DNA of 33,797 nt. Origin: Ktedonobacterales bacterium. Lineage in GTDB: Bacteria; Chloroflexota; Ktedonobacteria; Ktedonobacterales; JADMIN01. Positions 18,324 through 26,719 of the stretch are shown piece after piece. A model generated the notes under the pieces. The model saw only the letters and a list, made by a program, of their open reading frames with translations. It was not told where the DNA came from and did no database searches. A program made the position numbers and the translations under genes. Numbering within the stretch: the stretch's first letter is position 1; every line of letters starts with the position of its first letter. The stretch is from positions 1 to 33,797 of the forward strand of contig JANWHL010000085.1 in NCBI GenBank assembly GCA_025450405.1, read 5' to 3'.

Positions 18324-19670
18324 CTACCGCTGGCCGGGCGCCATTTCGCCGGACGATCTGGTGCCGTCGGCGGTCTCGGTGCCGGCCACGCCCGCGGGGG
18401 CCGGCGTGCGCAGCCAGAGCGTGACATGCGCGGGCCGGATGGTGGAGGCCACGGTCTCGAGCAAATGCTCGCGCAGGCGCGGCAGGTCCACTTCCTCGCG
18501 CAGGGTCGCGCTGAAGTTGGCGAGGGCACGGGACGCGTCGTACCGGGCCCGGTAGAAGCGCCGATCGATGGTCGTCTGGACGCGGCCGCGCAGCGGCTGG
18601 AAGAGCGCGGCGATCAGCAGGGTGGACGCGACAATTGCCACCGCATTCTCCGCGCCGGTGAGGGCACGGACCGCTGCCTGGAGCGCGGCGACCGCGCCAA
18701 AGTAGACCGCGGCGAGGACGGCGCTCACCAGGCCATAGACCAGGGCGCGATTGATGATGAAGTCAATATCGAACAGGCGATAGCGCAGGATCGCCACACT
18801 GATGGAGACGGGAATGCAGAGCATGCCGGCCACCGCGCCCACGCCCAGCAGGATGCGCGGCAAAGGACCGGTTTGGTCGGACGGCGGGAGGAACACCGGC
18901 AGGGCAAAGGCCACGATGGCGTAGATGATGAGCGCCGCCGCCGTGCCGAACACGACCCACTTCGCCTGCTCGCGCTGCGCCGGGGTTGAGACCCACCAAT
19001 AGCGATAGAGCTGCGATACACCGACGGAGGCCACAAACGCGAGAAAGGCGAGCAAGAGCAGCGGCAGCGGAAAGGTGGTGGGGCTCACCGGCAGCTGGGG
19101 GAACAGAAACTCGGGGATCTGCGGCACCAGCCAGAGCAGCGCCGCCCAGCGCATCCAGCGCGGCGCGAACGTTCCCCCCGGAAAGAGATAGACGAACAGG
19201 CTCAGGCAGGCGGAGCCGGCGAAGCGTGCCACCCCCACTGGCAGCGCCCAAGCGGGATTGGCGGCGCCGAGGGCGGCCGGCACGTCGGGGAAACGCGCCA
19301 CACCGAACAGTACCAGGGTGAACGCCGTAAAGAGCGCCATACGGTCGCGGGGCAGACGCCACCAGATCATCAGGCCCAACACGAACCAGATCAGGGCTGA
19401 GACGGAATCGATACCAACCAGGAATGTGGCGTACCCAGCGAGCGTCAGGTGGAGTGCGGGGAGGGCGGGCACGTCGGCGGGAGTGAGCTGTCCCGGTGCA
19501 CAGGCCGGACCCACGCAGGTGCGCGCCAGTTGGGCCAACCGCGGCGGCACGCCCGCGACAAACAGCGCCACGACCGGCACCGCCACCGCCAGCCAGAGCA
19601 CGCGGCCGATCACCAGGCCACGTCCGCTCGCCGACTCGCCCTGACGTGAGGTCCCACTGCCTCCAGCCAT
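18324..19670 (-). CDS. Multi-TM sensor-like membrane protein lacking a kinase domain (448 aa)
   Basis: About 8 hydrophobic helices followed by QTTIDRRFYRARYDASRALANFSATLREEVDLPRLREHLLETVASTIRPAHVTLWLR, a signature seen upstream of GAF/kinase modules in sensor kinases; no H-box or HATPase follows. Confidence 0.75.
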   Translation of the reverse strand: MAGGSGTSRQGESASGRGLVIGRVLWLAVAVPVVALFVAGVPPRLAQLARTCVGPACAPGQLTPADVPALPALHLTLAGYATFLVGIDSVSALIWFVLGLMIWWRLPRDRMALFTAFTLVLFGVARFPDVPAALGAANPAWALPVGVARFAGSACLSLFVYLFPGGTFAPRWMRWAALLWLVPQIPEFLFPQLPVSPTTFPLPLLLLAFLAFVASVGVSQLYRYWWVSTPAQREQAKWVVFGTAAALIIYAIVAFALPVFLPPSDQTGPLPRILLGVGAVAGMLCIPVSISVAILRYRLFDIDFIINRALVYGLVSAVLAAVYFGAVAALQAAVRALTGAENAVAIVASTLLIAALFQPLRGRVQTTIDRRFYRARYDASRALANFSATLREEVDLPRLREHLLETVASTIRPAHVTLWLRTPAPAGVAGTETADGTRSSGEMAPGQR

Positions 19671-19816
19671 AGATGGTCCTCCAGCGTGGGCGGCGGGCGC
19701 GAACATCCTCAGGCGCCCCCAGCCCATGCATAAGGATACCGCGGGAGTCCAAGCGCCGTCTCACGGCACGATCCACTCGGCTGGGCGCGCGGGCGGTCCC
19801 AGACGGATCCCGCGGG

Positions 19817-21826
19817 TCAACACGACGGGATGGTGAGGACAATTGGCGATGAATGGCCAGCGGCGGTGAGAGTCGCGGTCGCCCGCGACGCCTGGGTTCG
19901 CGGGGCGAGCCAGAGGAGGATCGGGAGCGTCTTCCCAGGATTCACCACGCCGCGCAGGCCATTACTGCGCACACCTGGGGGCACGGCGAGGGTGAAGGTT
20001 TTGACCGAGGTGGTCGCATTATAGAGGCCGAGGGTGGTGTTGACGCCGCAGTGGAGCGAGAGCGTGCCGACCAGCGGCACGATGGCGGCGCCAGTGGACG
20101 GAGGAGCGGGTTTCGCCGTCGTCGCGGCCGTGGTCGGCCGCGCGGTGGTGGGCGCCGGGGTAGCGGCGGTGGTCCCGGTCGTGTCGCTCAGGCTGGTGGT
20201 GGGCACCACGGCCACCGTCTGTGTGGCCTGGATACTGGCCACGCCAGCCCCCTGGCCCGCGTCGCTCGCACGCGTGTCGGCGGTGAGCAAGGGGCCGAGG
20301 ATCTGCACGGTGAGCGCGAGCGCCAGCAGCAGCAGCGAGAACGCCGTGGACAGCAGCCACAAGCGGCGAATGTCGGAGCGCGCGGCGACCGCCTCAGGGA
20401 GCAAACGATGCGCCACACCGAACGCGGAGCGGCGGCGGCGGTCCGCTGGGCGGGCGACGGCCGCACCAGTGGTGGTCTCCCACCGGGTTGGCGGCTCCCG
20501 CTCGGCGTCGTCGAGGGTGGGCAGCCCGACGATGGATGGTGTGCGCGCGACCGGTGTGCGCATGACCGGTGCCCGAGTGGCTGGCGACAGCGGCAAGTGT
20601 GTCACGGCGGGAACACCGCCATGGGCGTTCGGGGTAGGCGTCCATGGCACCATGCCCGTTCGGGAATGCCCATCCGTCGGGCGCGGGGCCAGCGCCCACG
20701 CCCACGAGCTGGCACCTTCCAGGTGAATAGGTGCCACCGCTTGCGTGTCCTCGGCGAGCCAGTGCTCGATGACGCCAAGATCGTCACGTAAGCGTTCGAG
20801 GCAGTGAGCAAAAGCGCTGGTCGCGAGCGCCTCAAAGAACAACGGCGCGGCCTCCGCGGGCGTTCCGGGAGTTGTCGTGTCCGCGGTGCCGAGAGCCAGG
20901 ACCGCCGCGATGCGCGCGCACCCCGTGATGGTGGGAGCCGCGCGGATCAGCTGGTCCGCGCGGGCGCGCGCCGCCCGACGCTGTCCCGCAAATAAGGCGT
21001 CGCGCAAGGCTGGCGCGGCAACCCGACCCAGATGCAGGAGCGCGTGCAGCCAGGTGCGCACGTCCACATCCGGCGCATCGCGCACCACCCCGCGCAGCGA
21101 CTCGGCCAGCAAGGGATTCTCGCCCTCGATGCCACCCAGCATACTCGCCAGGTCTTCGACCGCCGCGCCAAAGTCCGCCACCCGGAGGGCCACCGCCCGC
21201 TCGGTTTGGTTGGCGATCGCGACCTCGCGCGCCCCGCCCATCACGGAGTGCCCGGCCACGTGCGGCCCAGCGGAGTCGTGTGTCCAGAAGGCCGCGTGCG
21301 GCCACGGCGGGAGCGGCGGTCGGTCCCCACCTGAGCCGGCTGACTCTGGCCGAGACAGCCCTGGCCCCGAGGTCTCTGGCCCCGCAGGGTCTGGCCGCAA
21401 GGGGTCGCCGGACTCCGGCGACGCTGGCGCGACTGGAGCGGGGCGATCAGTCGCGCTGGCGGCACGCCCGGCCCGCGCCTCCGTGGTGCCGGACGCGGCT
21501 TCGTGCGCGGCGCGCTCCATACCGGACGTGTCATCAAGCGCGTCGTTGCGGGCACCCGCATCAGGTGGAGCGGGTGCCACGGAGTGTCCCGTGGTGGTGG
21601 ATGCGTCCCGCGCGACCGCGTCCCGCGCGACCCGGTCCATGTCCGCCGCGGAGGGACTGGCCGCTGGCTCTTCGTCGGCGGTTGGACGCGACTGGGGCGG
21701 CCGTGCCGTCGAATCAGCCGGCGCGTGGGGAGGGCGGACGCGCACGAAGTCCGAGAGATGATCGAGCCTCAGGCGGATCGCTCGCCGCTGTTTCGCCGTC
21801 TGGCTGGTAGTGTCTTCGAGAGCCAT
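19817..21826 (-). CDS. Uncharacterised membrane protein: long low-complexity cytosolic part, single TM, Thr/Pro-rich stalk, Ig-like C-terminal domain (669 aa)
   Basis: TM LWLLSTAFSLLLLALALTVQIL; Thr/Ala/Pro-rich stalk; C-terminal beta-rich stretch GTLSLHCGVNTTLGLYNATTSVKTFTLAV…IVLTIPSC*. Confidence 0.75.
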   Translation of the reverse strand: MALEDTTSQTAKQRRAIRLRLDHLSDFVRVRPPHAPADSTARPPQSRPTADEEPAASPSAADMDRVARDAVARDASTTTGHSVAPAPPDAGARNDALDDTSGMERAAHEAASGTTEARAGRAASATDRPAPVAPASPESGDPLRPDPAGPETSGPGLSRPESAGSGGDRPPLPPWPHAAFWTHDSAGPHVAGHSVMGGAREVAIANQTERAVALRVADFGAAVEDLASMLGGIEGENPLLAESLRGVVRDAPDVDVRTWLHALLHLGRVAAPALRDALFAGQRRAARARADQLIRAAPTITGCARIAAVLALGTADTTTPGTPAEAAPLFFEALATSAFAHCLERLRDDLGVIEHWLAEDTQAVAPIHLEGASSWAWALAPRPTDGHSRTGMVPWTPTPNAHGGVPAVTHLPLSPATRAPVMRTPVARTPSIVGLPTLDDAEREPPTRWETTTGAAVARPADRRRRSAFGVAHRLLPEAVAARSDIRRLWLLSTAFSLLLLALALTVQILGPLLTADTRASDAGQGAGVASIQATQTVAVVPTTSLSDTTGTTAATPAPTTARPTTAATTAKPAPPSTGAAIVPLVGTLSLHCGVNTTLGLYNATTSVKTFTLAVPPGVRSNGLRGVVNPGKTLPILLWLAPRTQASRATATLTAAGHSSPIVLTIPSC

Positions 21827-22035
21827 CCGGTCGCTCACTTCTCCGTGCCGTCCCAGGCGGTGGCGTGACACACCGCCGGCACGCGCGTACCCGTCGCGTG
21901 GGCACATTATGTACGATGCGGTGGCGCGGCTGCCTCAGCCGTAGCAAGAACGCGGCCCGAAAGTCCCACGAAGACCCGCGCCGGTCCACGGCGGCGGTCG
22001 CCCTGGGAGGCGGATGGTTGCGGTCGCGCCAGTAT

Positions 22036-22078
22036 TTACTCGGAGTCGACGCGTGCCGGAAGTTACTCGGCGTCGACG
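22036..22078. repeat. 16-bp imperfect direct repeat ttactcggMgtcgacg covering a stop-codon region
   Basis: Copies at 22036-22051 and 22063-22078; the second contains the last codons and stop of the 22063-23007 gene. Confidence 0.85.
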
Positions 22079-23007
22079 ATCATGGGGTTGCGGATGATCG
22101 AGGAGTTCTTGCCGGTGCGCTGGGAGATCGGCTGCTGCGGGCCGATGCCGCCAAGTCGCGGCGTGCCGGCGCCGTCCGGAGCGTCGAGCATGACGAGCGC
22201 CTGGTGTAGGGTGTCCAGGTCGCGGAGGAAACAGGCCACGGCGCTGGCCGCGGAGCCTTTCTCGTGGGCGTTGTTGAAGCGGCGATACATCGCCTCGCCA
22301 GCGGCCTGGGCGGCCTGGGCCATCGGGTCGTTGGTGTTGACCGCGAACGCGTCCTCGTAGATCTCGTCCCAGCTGTTCCAGCGGCCGCGCAGGGGTTTCC
22401 ATCCGAGCTGGCTATCGCTGACGGTGCGCCACTTCTCCTCGGTGAACTGTGTCCAATCGGATATCAGGCGCGCGTACGAGCCCAGCAGTTCGTGGAGCTC
22501 TTCGGATCGGGCATCGCCGCCCTGACCGTAGTCATCGCCGCCCTGCGCGTCGTAGCCCTGGCCGTAGCCGGCGCCGATCGCGCCGTAGCCCTGGCCGTAA
22601 CCGCCCATGCCCGCGGCCACCACACCACCGAGATTGCCCGGATGCAGGCCGCCTTCTTCGGTGGCGAACATGTCGGGCCGGAGACCGCCGATGATGATCT
22701 CCTCCGTGCCCAGAGCGTCGAGCAGGCGCCAGGCCAGTCGGGGATTGCGCATCACCCAACCGGTTTTGCGCAGCAGGAACGCTGACGAGAAGATGAAGTT
22801 GACCGCGAACCAGAGCAGGGACTTGGCGGCGATCCAGATCAGGACGAAGAGAATGGCCGAGTTGTAGACCGGCCGCAAGGAGATCCCGCCGACGAACACC
22901 CAGATGATGATCGCGAACAGCAGACTCGGGTCACGCAGCGGATTGATCAGATTGACGAGAGCCGACCCGATGCCGCCGCGCTTCGCCCGCCGCTTGGACC
23001 TCGCCAT
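22063..23007 (-). CDS. Membrane protein with Gly/Tyr/Gln-rich linker and C-terminal alpha-helical domain (314 aa)
   Basis: Hydrophobic helices LLFAIIIWVFVGGISL and AILFVLIWIAAKSLLWFAVNFIF; low-complexity GMGGYGQGYGAIGAGYGQGYDAQGGDDYGQGG; ordered helical C-terminus. Confidence 0.78.
   Translation of the reverse strand: MARSKRRAKRGGIGSALVNLINPLRDPSLLFAIIIWVFVGGISLRPVYNSAILFVLIWIAAKSLLWFAVNFIFSSAFLLRKTGWVMRNPRLAWRLLDALGTEEIIIGGLRPDMFATEEGGLHPGNLGGVVAAGMGGYGQGYGAIGAGYGQGYDAQGGDDYGQGGDARSEELHELLGSYARLISDWTQFTEEKWRTVSDSQLGWKPLRGRWNSWDEIYEDAFAVNTNDPMAQAAQAAGEAMYRRFNNAHEKGSAASAVACFLRDLDTLHQALVMLDAPDGAGTPRLGGIGPQQPISQRTGKNSSIIRNPMIVDAE
22551..22599. repeat. 33-bp-period repeat in coding DNA (cgtagccctggccgta) encoding YGQGY
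   Basis: Identical 16-mers at 22551-22566 and 22584-22599. Confidence 0.85.
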
Positions 23008-23173
23008 CTCCGCCCTCCACCAATCGCCTCGGGTTCGGGGATCACCGGCACGCCAGCGGCGCGCGCGTCACCCGGGCGCGTGCACCGCCCACGCCTAGGG
23101 CTCGATTGTAGCATGGTGCTCAGCGCGGTCGCAACGACGCGGGACGGTTAGGCCAGTACCGGCCGGGCGCCGT

Positions 23174-23189
23174 ACACGCTCGGGCGTGT
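23174..23189. terminator. Short hairpin acacgc-tcgg-gcgtgt downstream of TetR gene
   Basis: 6-bp stem starting 5 nt after the TetR stop (minus strand); no T-tract. Confidence 0.35.
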
Positions 23190-23194
23190 CAGGC

Positions 23195-23920
23195 TTAGGA
23201 AGAAAGTACCGAGCGACGCGCGGTGCGCGGTACCGCGACGCCGTCCAGATAGAGCGTCATGACGCTGGCCGCCACGGCCTGATGCTCAGCATCGGTGCGC
23301 GCGGTGTGGCCGCCCCTGGCGGTGAAGCCATCGAGCAGGACAAGAAAAGCCCGCGCGGCCACCTGGGAGTCGGCTGGCCGCAGCTCGCCACACTGGATGC
23401 CGGTCCGCACCATCCGCTCAATCGGCGCCACGATTTCGTCGTTATAGATGGTACGGACGCGTGCCGCCCAATCCGGCCCCAGCAGCGCGTCGGCGTCGCG
23501 CAGGGTTGGCTCCAGCGTGGTGTCGGCATGGCGGAAGTAGCCGAGCGCCAGCTCATAGAGCCGCTCGCCCACGGTGAGGGGCGCCTGCGTCACGGCCCGA
23601 ATGTAGCCACCCACCTCGCGCAGTACATCCAGCAGAACCGCGGCGTAGAGTCCCTCTTTCGCCCCAAAGTGGTAGTAAAGCGTGGGCTTGGAGACGCCAA
23701 CCGCGGCGGCGATCTCCCCTACGGAGACGTCCGCGTAGCCGCGGCGCAGGAAAAGCGCGCGGGCATGGCGCAAGACGCGCTCGTGGGTTTGGGCATCCGC
23801 GGCATCCGTGCGGCGATACCCCGGCGGACGTCCGCGTCTCGCGCGGGGTAGTGTCGCGACCAGGGATTCACCATCCGCGGCCACGCTATCCACCACTATG
23901 CCATCCGCGCCCACGTCCAT
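23195..23920 (-). CDS. TetR/AcrR-family transcriptional regulator (241 aa)
   Basis: HTH RVLRHARALFLRRGYADVSVGEIAAAVGVSKPTLYYHFGAKEGLYAAVL. Confidence 0.94.
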   Translation of the reverse strand: MDVGADGIVVDSVAADGESLVATLPRARRGRPPGYRRTDAADAQTHERVLRHARALFLRRGYADVSVGEIAAAVGVSKPTLYYHFGAKEGLYAAVLLDVLREVGGYIRAVTQAPLTVGERLYELALGYFRHADTTLEPTLRDADALLGPDWAARVRTIYNDEIVAPIERMVRTGIQCGELRPADSQVAARAFLVLLDGFTARGGHTARTDAEHQAVAASVMTLYLDGVAVPRTARRSVLSS

Positions 23921-24500
23921 AACCTCTCAATGTGCGACGACCAAACCACGAGCCGATGCCGATGGAGTCCCGGGCGCCCGACGCCGCGCGCGGTGTTGGG
24001 CGGGAAACACACTGTGTACTATAGGCCACGCGGTTAGGTTCCGCCACGCGGGTTCCCGCCGGGGAAGCGGTCCCAGCGGTGGTTGGGGTGTCGGGCGTGT
24101 GGGCGTGGCTCAGCCATCGTCTTGGAGCGCCGCGGGTCGGGCGCATGTGGCGCGTATAATGATGGGCGTGCCCAGCAATGGGCGCGCGGTGACCCAGGTG
24201 TATGAGAGCATTCGTTCCCAATCGGCGTATATATCCGTAGATCAGGCGGACCACGACGGTCCGCCATTCGCGCTCGCGCGCTACCGGATGGACCCCACGG
24301 GGCACGGTCTGGTATGACACGTGCGCAGTGGGGGTCGCGGCCGCCCGCTCGACGAGTGAGGCGCCACGGCACGCAGCCGCCAACCGCGCGGTCTCCGCGG
24401 TGGTGGATCGGGGGGAGAGGCCCAGGCGTGTAGAAAGGAGCGCGGCGCGACCTGCCGGTTGGCGACCTGATCCCCACACCTCAGGCATCCCAACTGGCGC

Positions 24501-25508
24501 GTGCCGCGTACGGGCGTGAAATTGGACGAGCGACCGGCACTCTCGGTGCAGGATGTCAGCGCGGCCGCGCGGGCGGTCATCGATAACGTAGAGAAAGTGA
24601 TCGTCGGCAAGGATGAGGCGGTACGCCTCACGCTCATCGCCATCATGTGCAACGGCCACATTCTCATCGAGGATGTCCCTGGCGTCGGCAAGACCGTGCT
24701 CACCAAGGCGGTCGCGCGCTCCATCGGCTGCACGTTCAAACGCATCCAGTTCACCCCAGACCTGCTCCCCAGCGATGTCACCGGCGTTTCGGTCTACAAC
24801 CAGAAGACGGGCGAATTCGAGTATCACCCCGGCCCGATCGTCAGCCAGTTCGTGCTGGGGGATGAGATCAACCGCGCCACCCCCAAGACCCAATCGGCCC
24901 TCCTCGAGGCGATGGAGGAGGGCCAGATCACGGTGGACGGCAAGACCTATCGGCTGCCGACTCCCTTCATCGTCATGGCCACCGAGAACCCCATCGAGTA
25001 CGAGGGGACGTTCCCACTCCCAGAGGCCCAGCTTGACCGCTTTCTGCTCAACATCCACCTGGGGTATCCCTCGAACGAGGACGAGGTCAAGATCCTCGAG
25101 CAGCAGCAACGCTCGCACCCGATCGACACCCTCGGGCAGATCCTGAGCGCCGAAGACCTCGTCGGCATTCAGCGCGACGTGCGCGAGGTGCGCGTGGATC
25201 GCGAAATTCGCGAGTACATCGTGGCCCTGGTCTCCGCCACGCGCGACCACCCCAATGTGTATCTCGGCGTCAGCCCGCGCGGCTCGCTCGCCCTCTTCCA
25301 CACCACCCAGGCGCGGGCCGTCCTGGAGGGCCGCGATTACGTCATCCCCGACGACGTGAAACACATGGCGCGGGCCACGCTCGCGCACCGGTTGATTGTG
25401 GCGCCGGCCGCCCGCGTCCGCGGCATTCTCGCCCCCGCCGTGATTGAAGAGATCATCGGCACGGTCCCCGTGCCCGGCGGCCCCTGGTCCGCCGATCGGA
25501 GACGGTGA
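24501..25508 (+). CDS. MoxR-family AAA+ ATPase (335 aa), GTG start
   Basis: [93 protein letters not shown]. Confidence 0.96.
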   Translation: MPRTGVKLDERPALSVQDVSAAARAVIDNVEKVIVGKDEAVRLTLIAIMCNGHILIEDVPGVGKTVLTKAVARSIGCTFKRIQFTPDLLPSDVTGVSVYNQKTGEFEYHPGPIVSQFVLGDEINRATPKTQSALLEAMEEGQITVDGKTYRLPTPFIVMATENPIEYEGTFPLPEAQLDRFLLNIHLGYPSNEDEVKILEQQQRSHPIDTLGQILSAEDLVGIQRDVREVRVDREIREYIVALVSATRDHPNVYLGVSPRGSLALFHTTQARAVLEGRDYVIPDDVKHMARATLAHRLIVAPAARVRGILAPAVIEEIIGTVPVPGGPWSADRRR

Positions 25509-25512
25509 TCGT

Positions 25513-26709
25513 ATGCGCATCTGGCAGATCGCTGGTCTGACGGCGATCCTGGGGATCATGGCCGTGGCGACCGGCTGGAAGCCGCTGTACGTGCTGGCGT
25601 ACGGGCTGGCCGCCGCGCTCGTGCTCTCCTCGGTCTGGATGGCGCTCAGCCTGCAGGGCATCGCCTTCTCGCGCACCACACCCGTGGCGCGCGCCACGGT
25701 GGGCGAGCGCCTGGAGGAGCGCCTGGCCATCGAGAACCGCTCCTGGTTCCCCAAGCTCTGGGTCCAGGTCAGCGACGGCTCGACGCTCCCCGGACACCAC
25801 GCGGGCTATGTTTCGAGCATCGGGCCGCACAAGCGCATCACCTGGCGCGCCCGCACGCTCTGCCGCCGCCGCGGCCGCTATGTGTTGGGACCGGTCGAGG
25901 CGACCACCGGCGACCCGCTCGGCCTGTTCCAGCACTCGTTGCCGCTCGCTCCCGCGTATCCGCTGCTGGTGCTGCCAGCGGTGCTGCCGCTGCGCACGCT
26001 GGCGCTCTTCCAGGGTGTGTTGCCGGGGCGCGGGCGGGGCTCGCGGCGCTCGCTGCAGACGGCCACGAACGTCGTGACCGTCCGCGACTATGTGCCGGGC
26101 GACCCGCTCACGCGCATCCACTGGCCGACGACCGCCCGGCACGGACAGTTCATGGTCAAGGAGTTCGATCTCGACCCGACCATCGACGCCACCATCCTGA
26201 TCGACCTCGACACCGCCGCTCAGGCTGGCAGTGGCGATGACTCCACCGAAGAAGTCGCCGTCACCATCGCGGCCAGCATCGCCACCTACCTGCTGCGCCA
26301 GGAAGAGCTGGCCGTCTCGCTCAGCATCTCGGGTATGCCGGAGGGCATCCTCCAGCTTGACCGCGGCCAGCGCCAGCTGGACCGCATCCTGGAGTTGCTG
26401 GCGGTGGCGCGGCCGATCGCGCGCGTGAGCCTGGCCGAAGCGCTGGCCACCGAGGAGGTGAGGCTGGCGCGCCACAGCGTGCTGATCATCATCACGCCGT
26501 CGGCCGATGGCGATTGGCCAGACGCCGTCTATCACCTTCAGCGGCGTGGCATCCACCCGCTGGTCATCACCCTCGACCCACAGAGCTTCGATCGCAACCA
26601 CCCCGGCAACGCCTTCGCGCTGGAGGCCCTCCGGGGCATCGGCGCGCCGGTGATATCCCTGCGCTTTGGCGACGATGTGGCCGGCGCGCTGGAGCGAGGT
26701 CCGCGCTAA
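25513..26709 (+). CDS. DUF58 domain-containing protein (398 aa)
   Basis: Two N-terminal TMs, then RDYVPGDPLTRIHWPTTARHGQFMVKEFDLDPTIDATILIDLD, the DUF58 signature; follows moxR by 4 nt. Confidence 0.94.
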   Translation: MRIWQIAGLTAILGIMAVATGWKPLYVLAYGLAAALVLSSVWMALSLQGIAFSRTTPVARATVGERLEERLAIENRSWFPKLWVQVSDGSTLPGHHAGYVSSIGPHKRITWRARTLCRRRGRYVLGPVEATTGDPLGLFQHSLPLAPAYPLLVLPAVLPLRTLALFQGVLPGRGRGSRRSLQTATNVVTVRDYVPGDPLTRIHWPTTARHGQFMVKEFDLDPTIDATILIDLDTAAQAGSGDDSTEEVAVTIAASIATYLLRQEELAVSLSISGMPEGILQLDRGQRQLDRILELLAVARPIARVSLAEALATEEVRLARHSVLIIITPSADGDWPDAVYHLQRRGIHPLVITLDPQSFDRNHPGNAFALEALRGIGAPVISLRFGDDVAGALERGPR

Positions 26710-26719
26710 GGAGAGGCCG

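Noticed and set aside
23886-25754. 622-aa minus-strand ORF across the MoxR gene
   Set aside because: Antisense to an unambiguous MoxR ATPase; no recognisable domain; low stop density from GC content.
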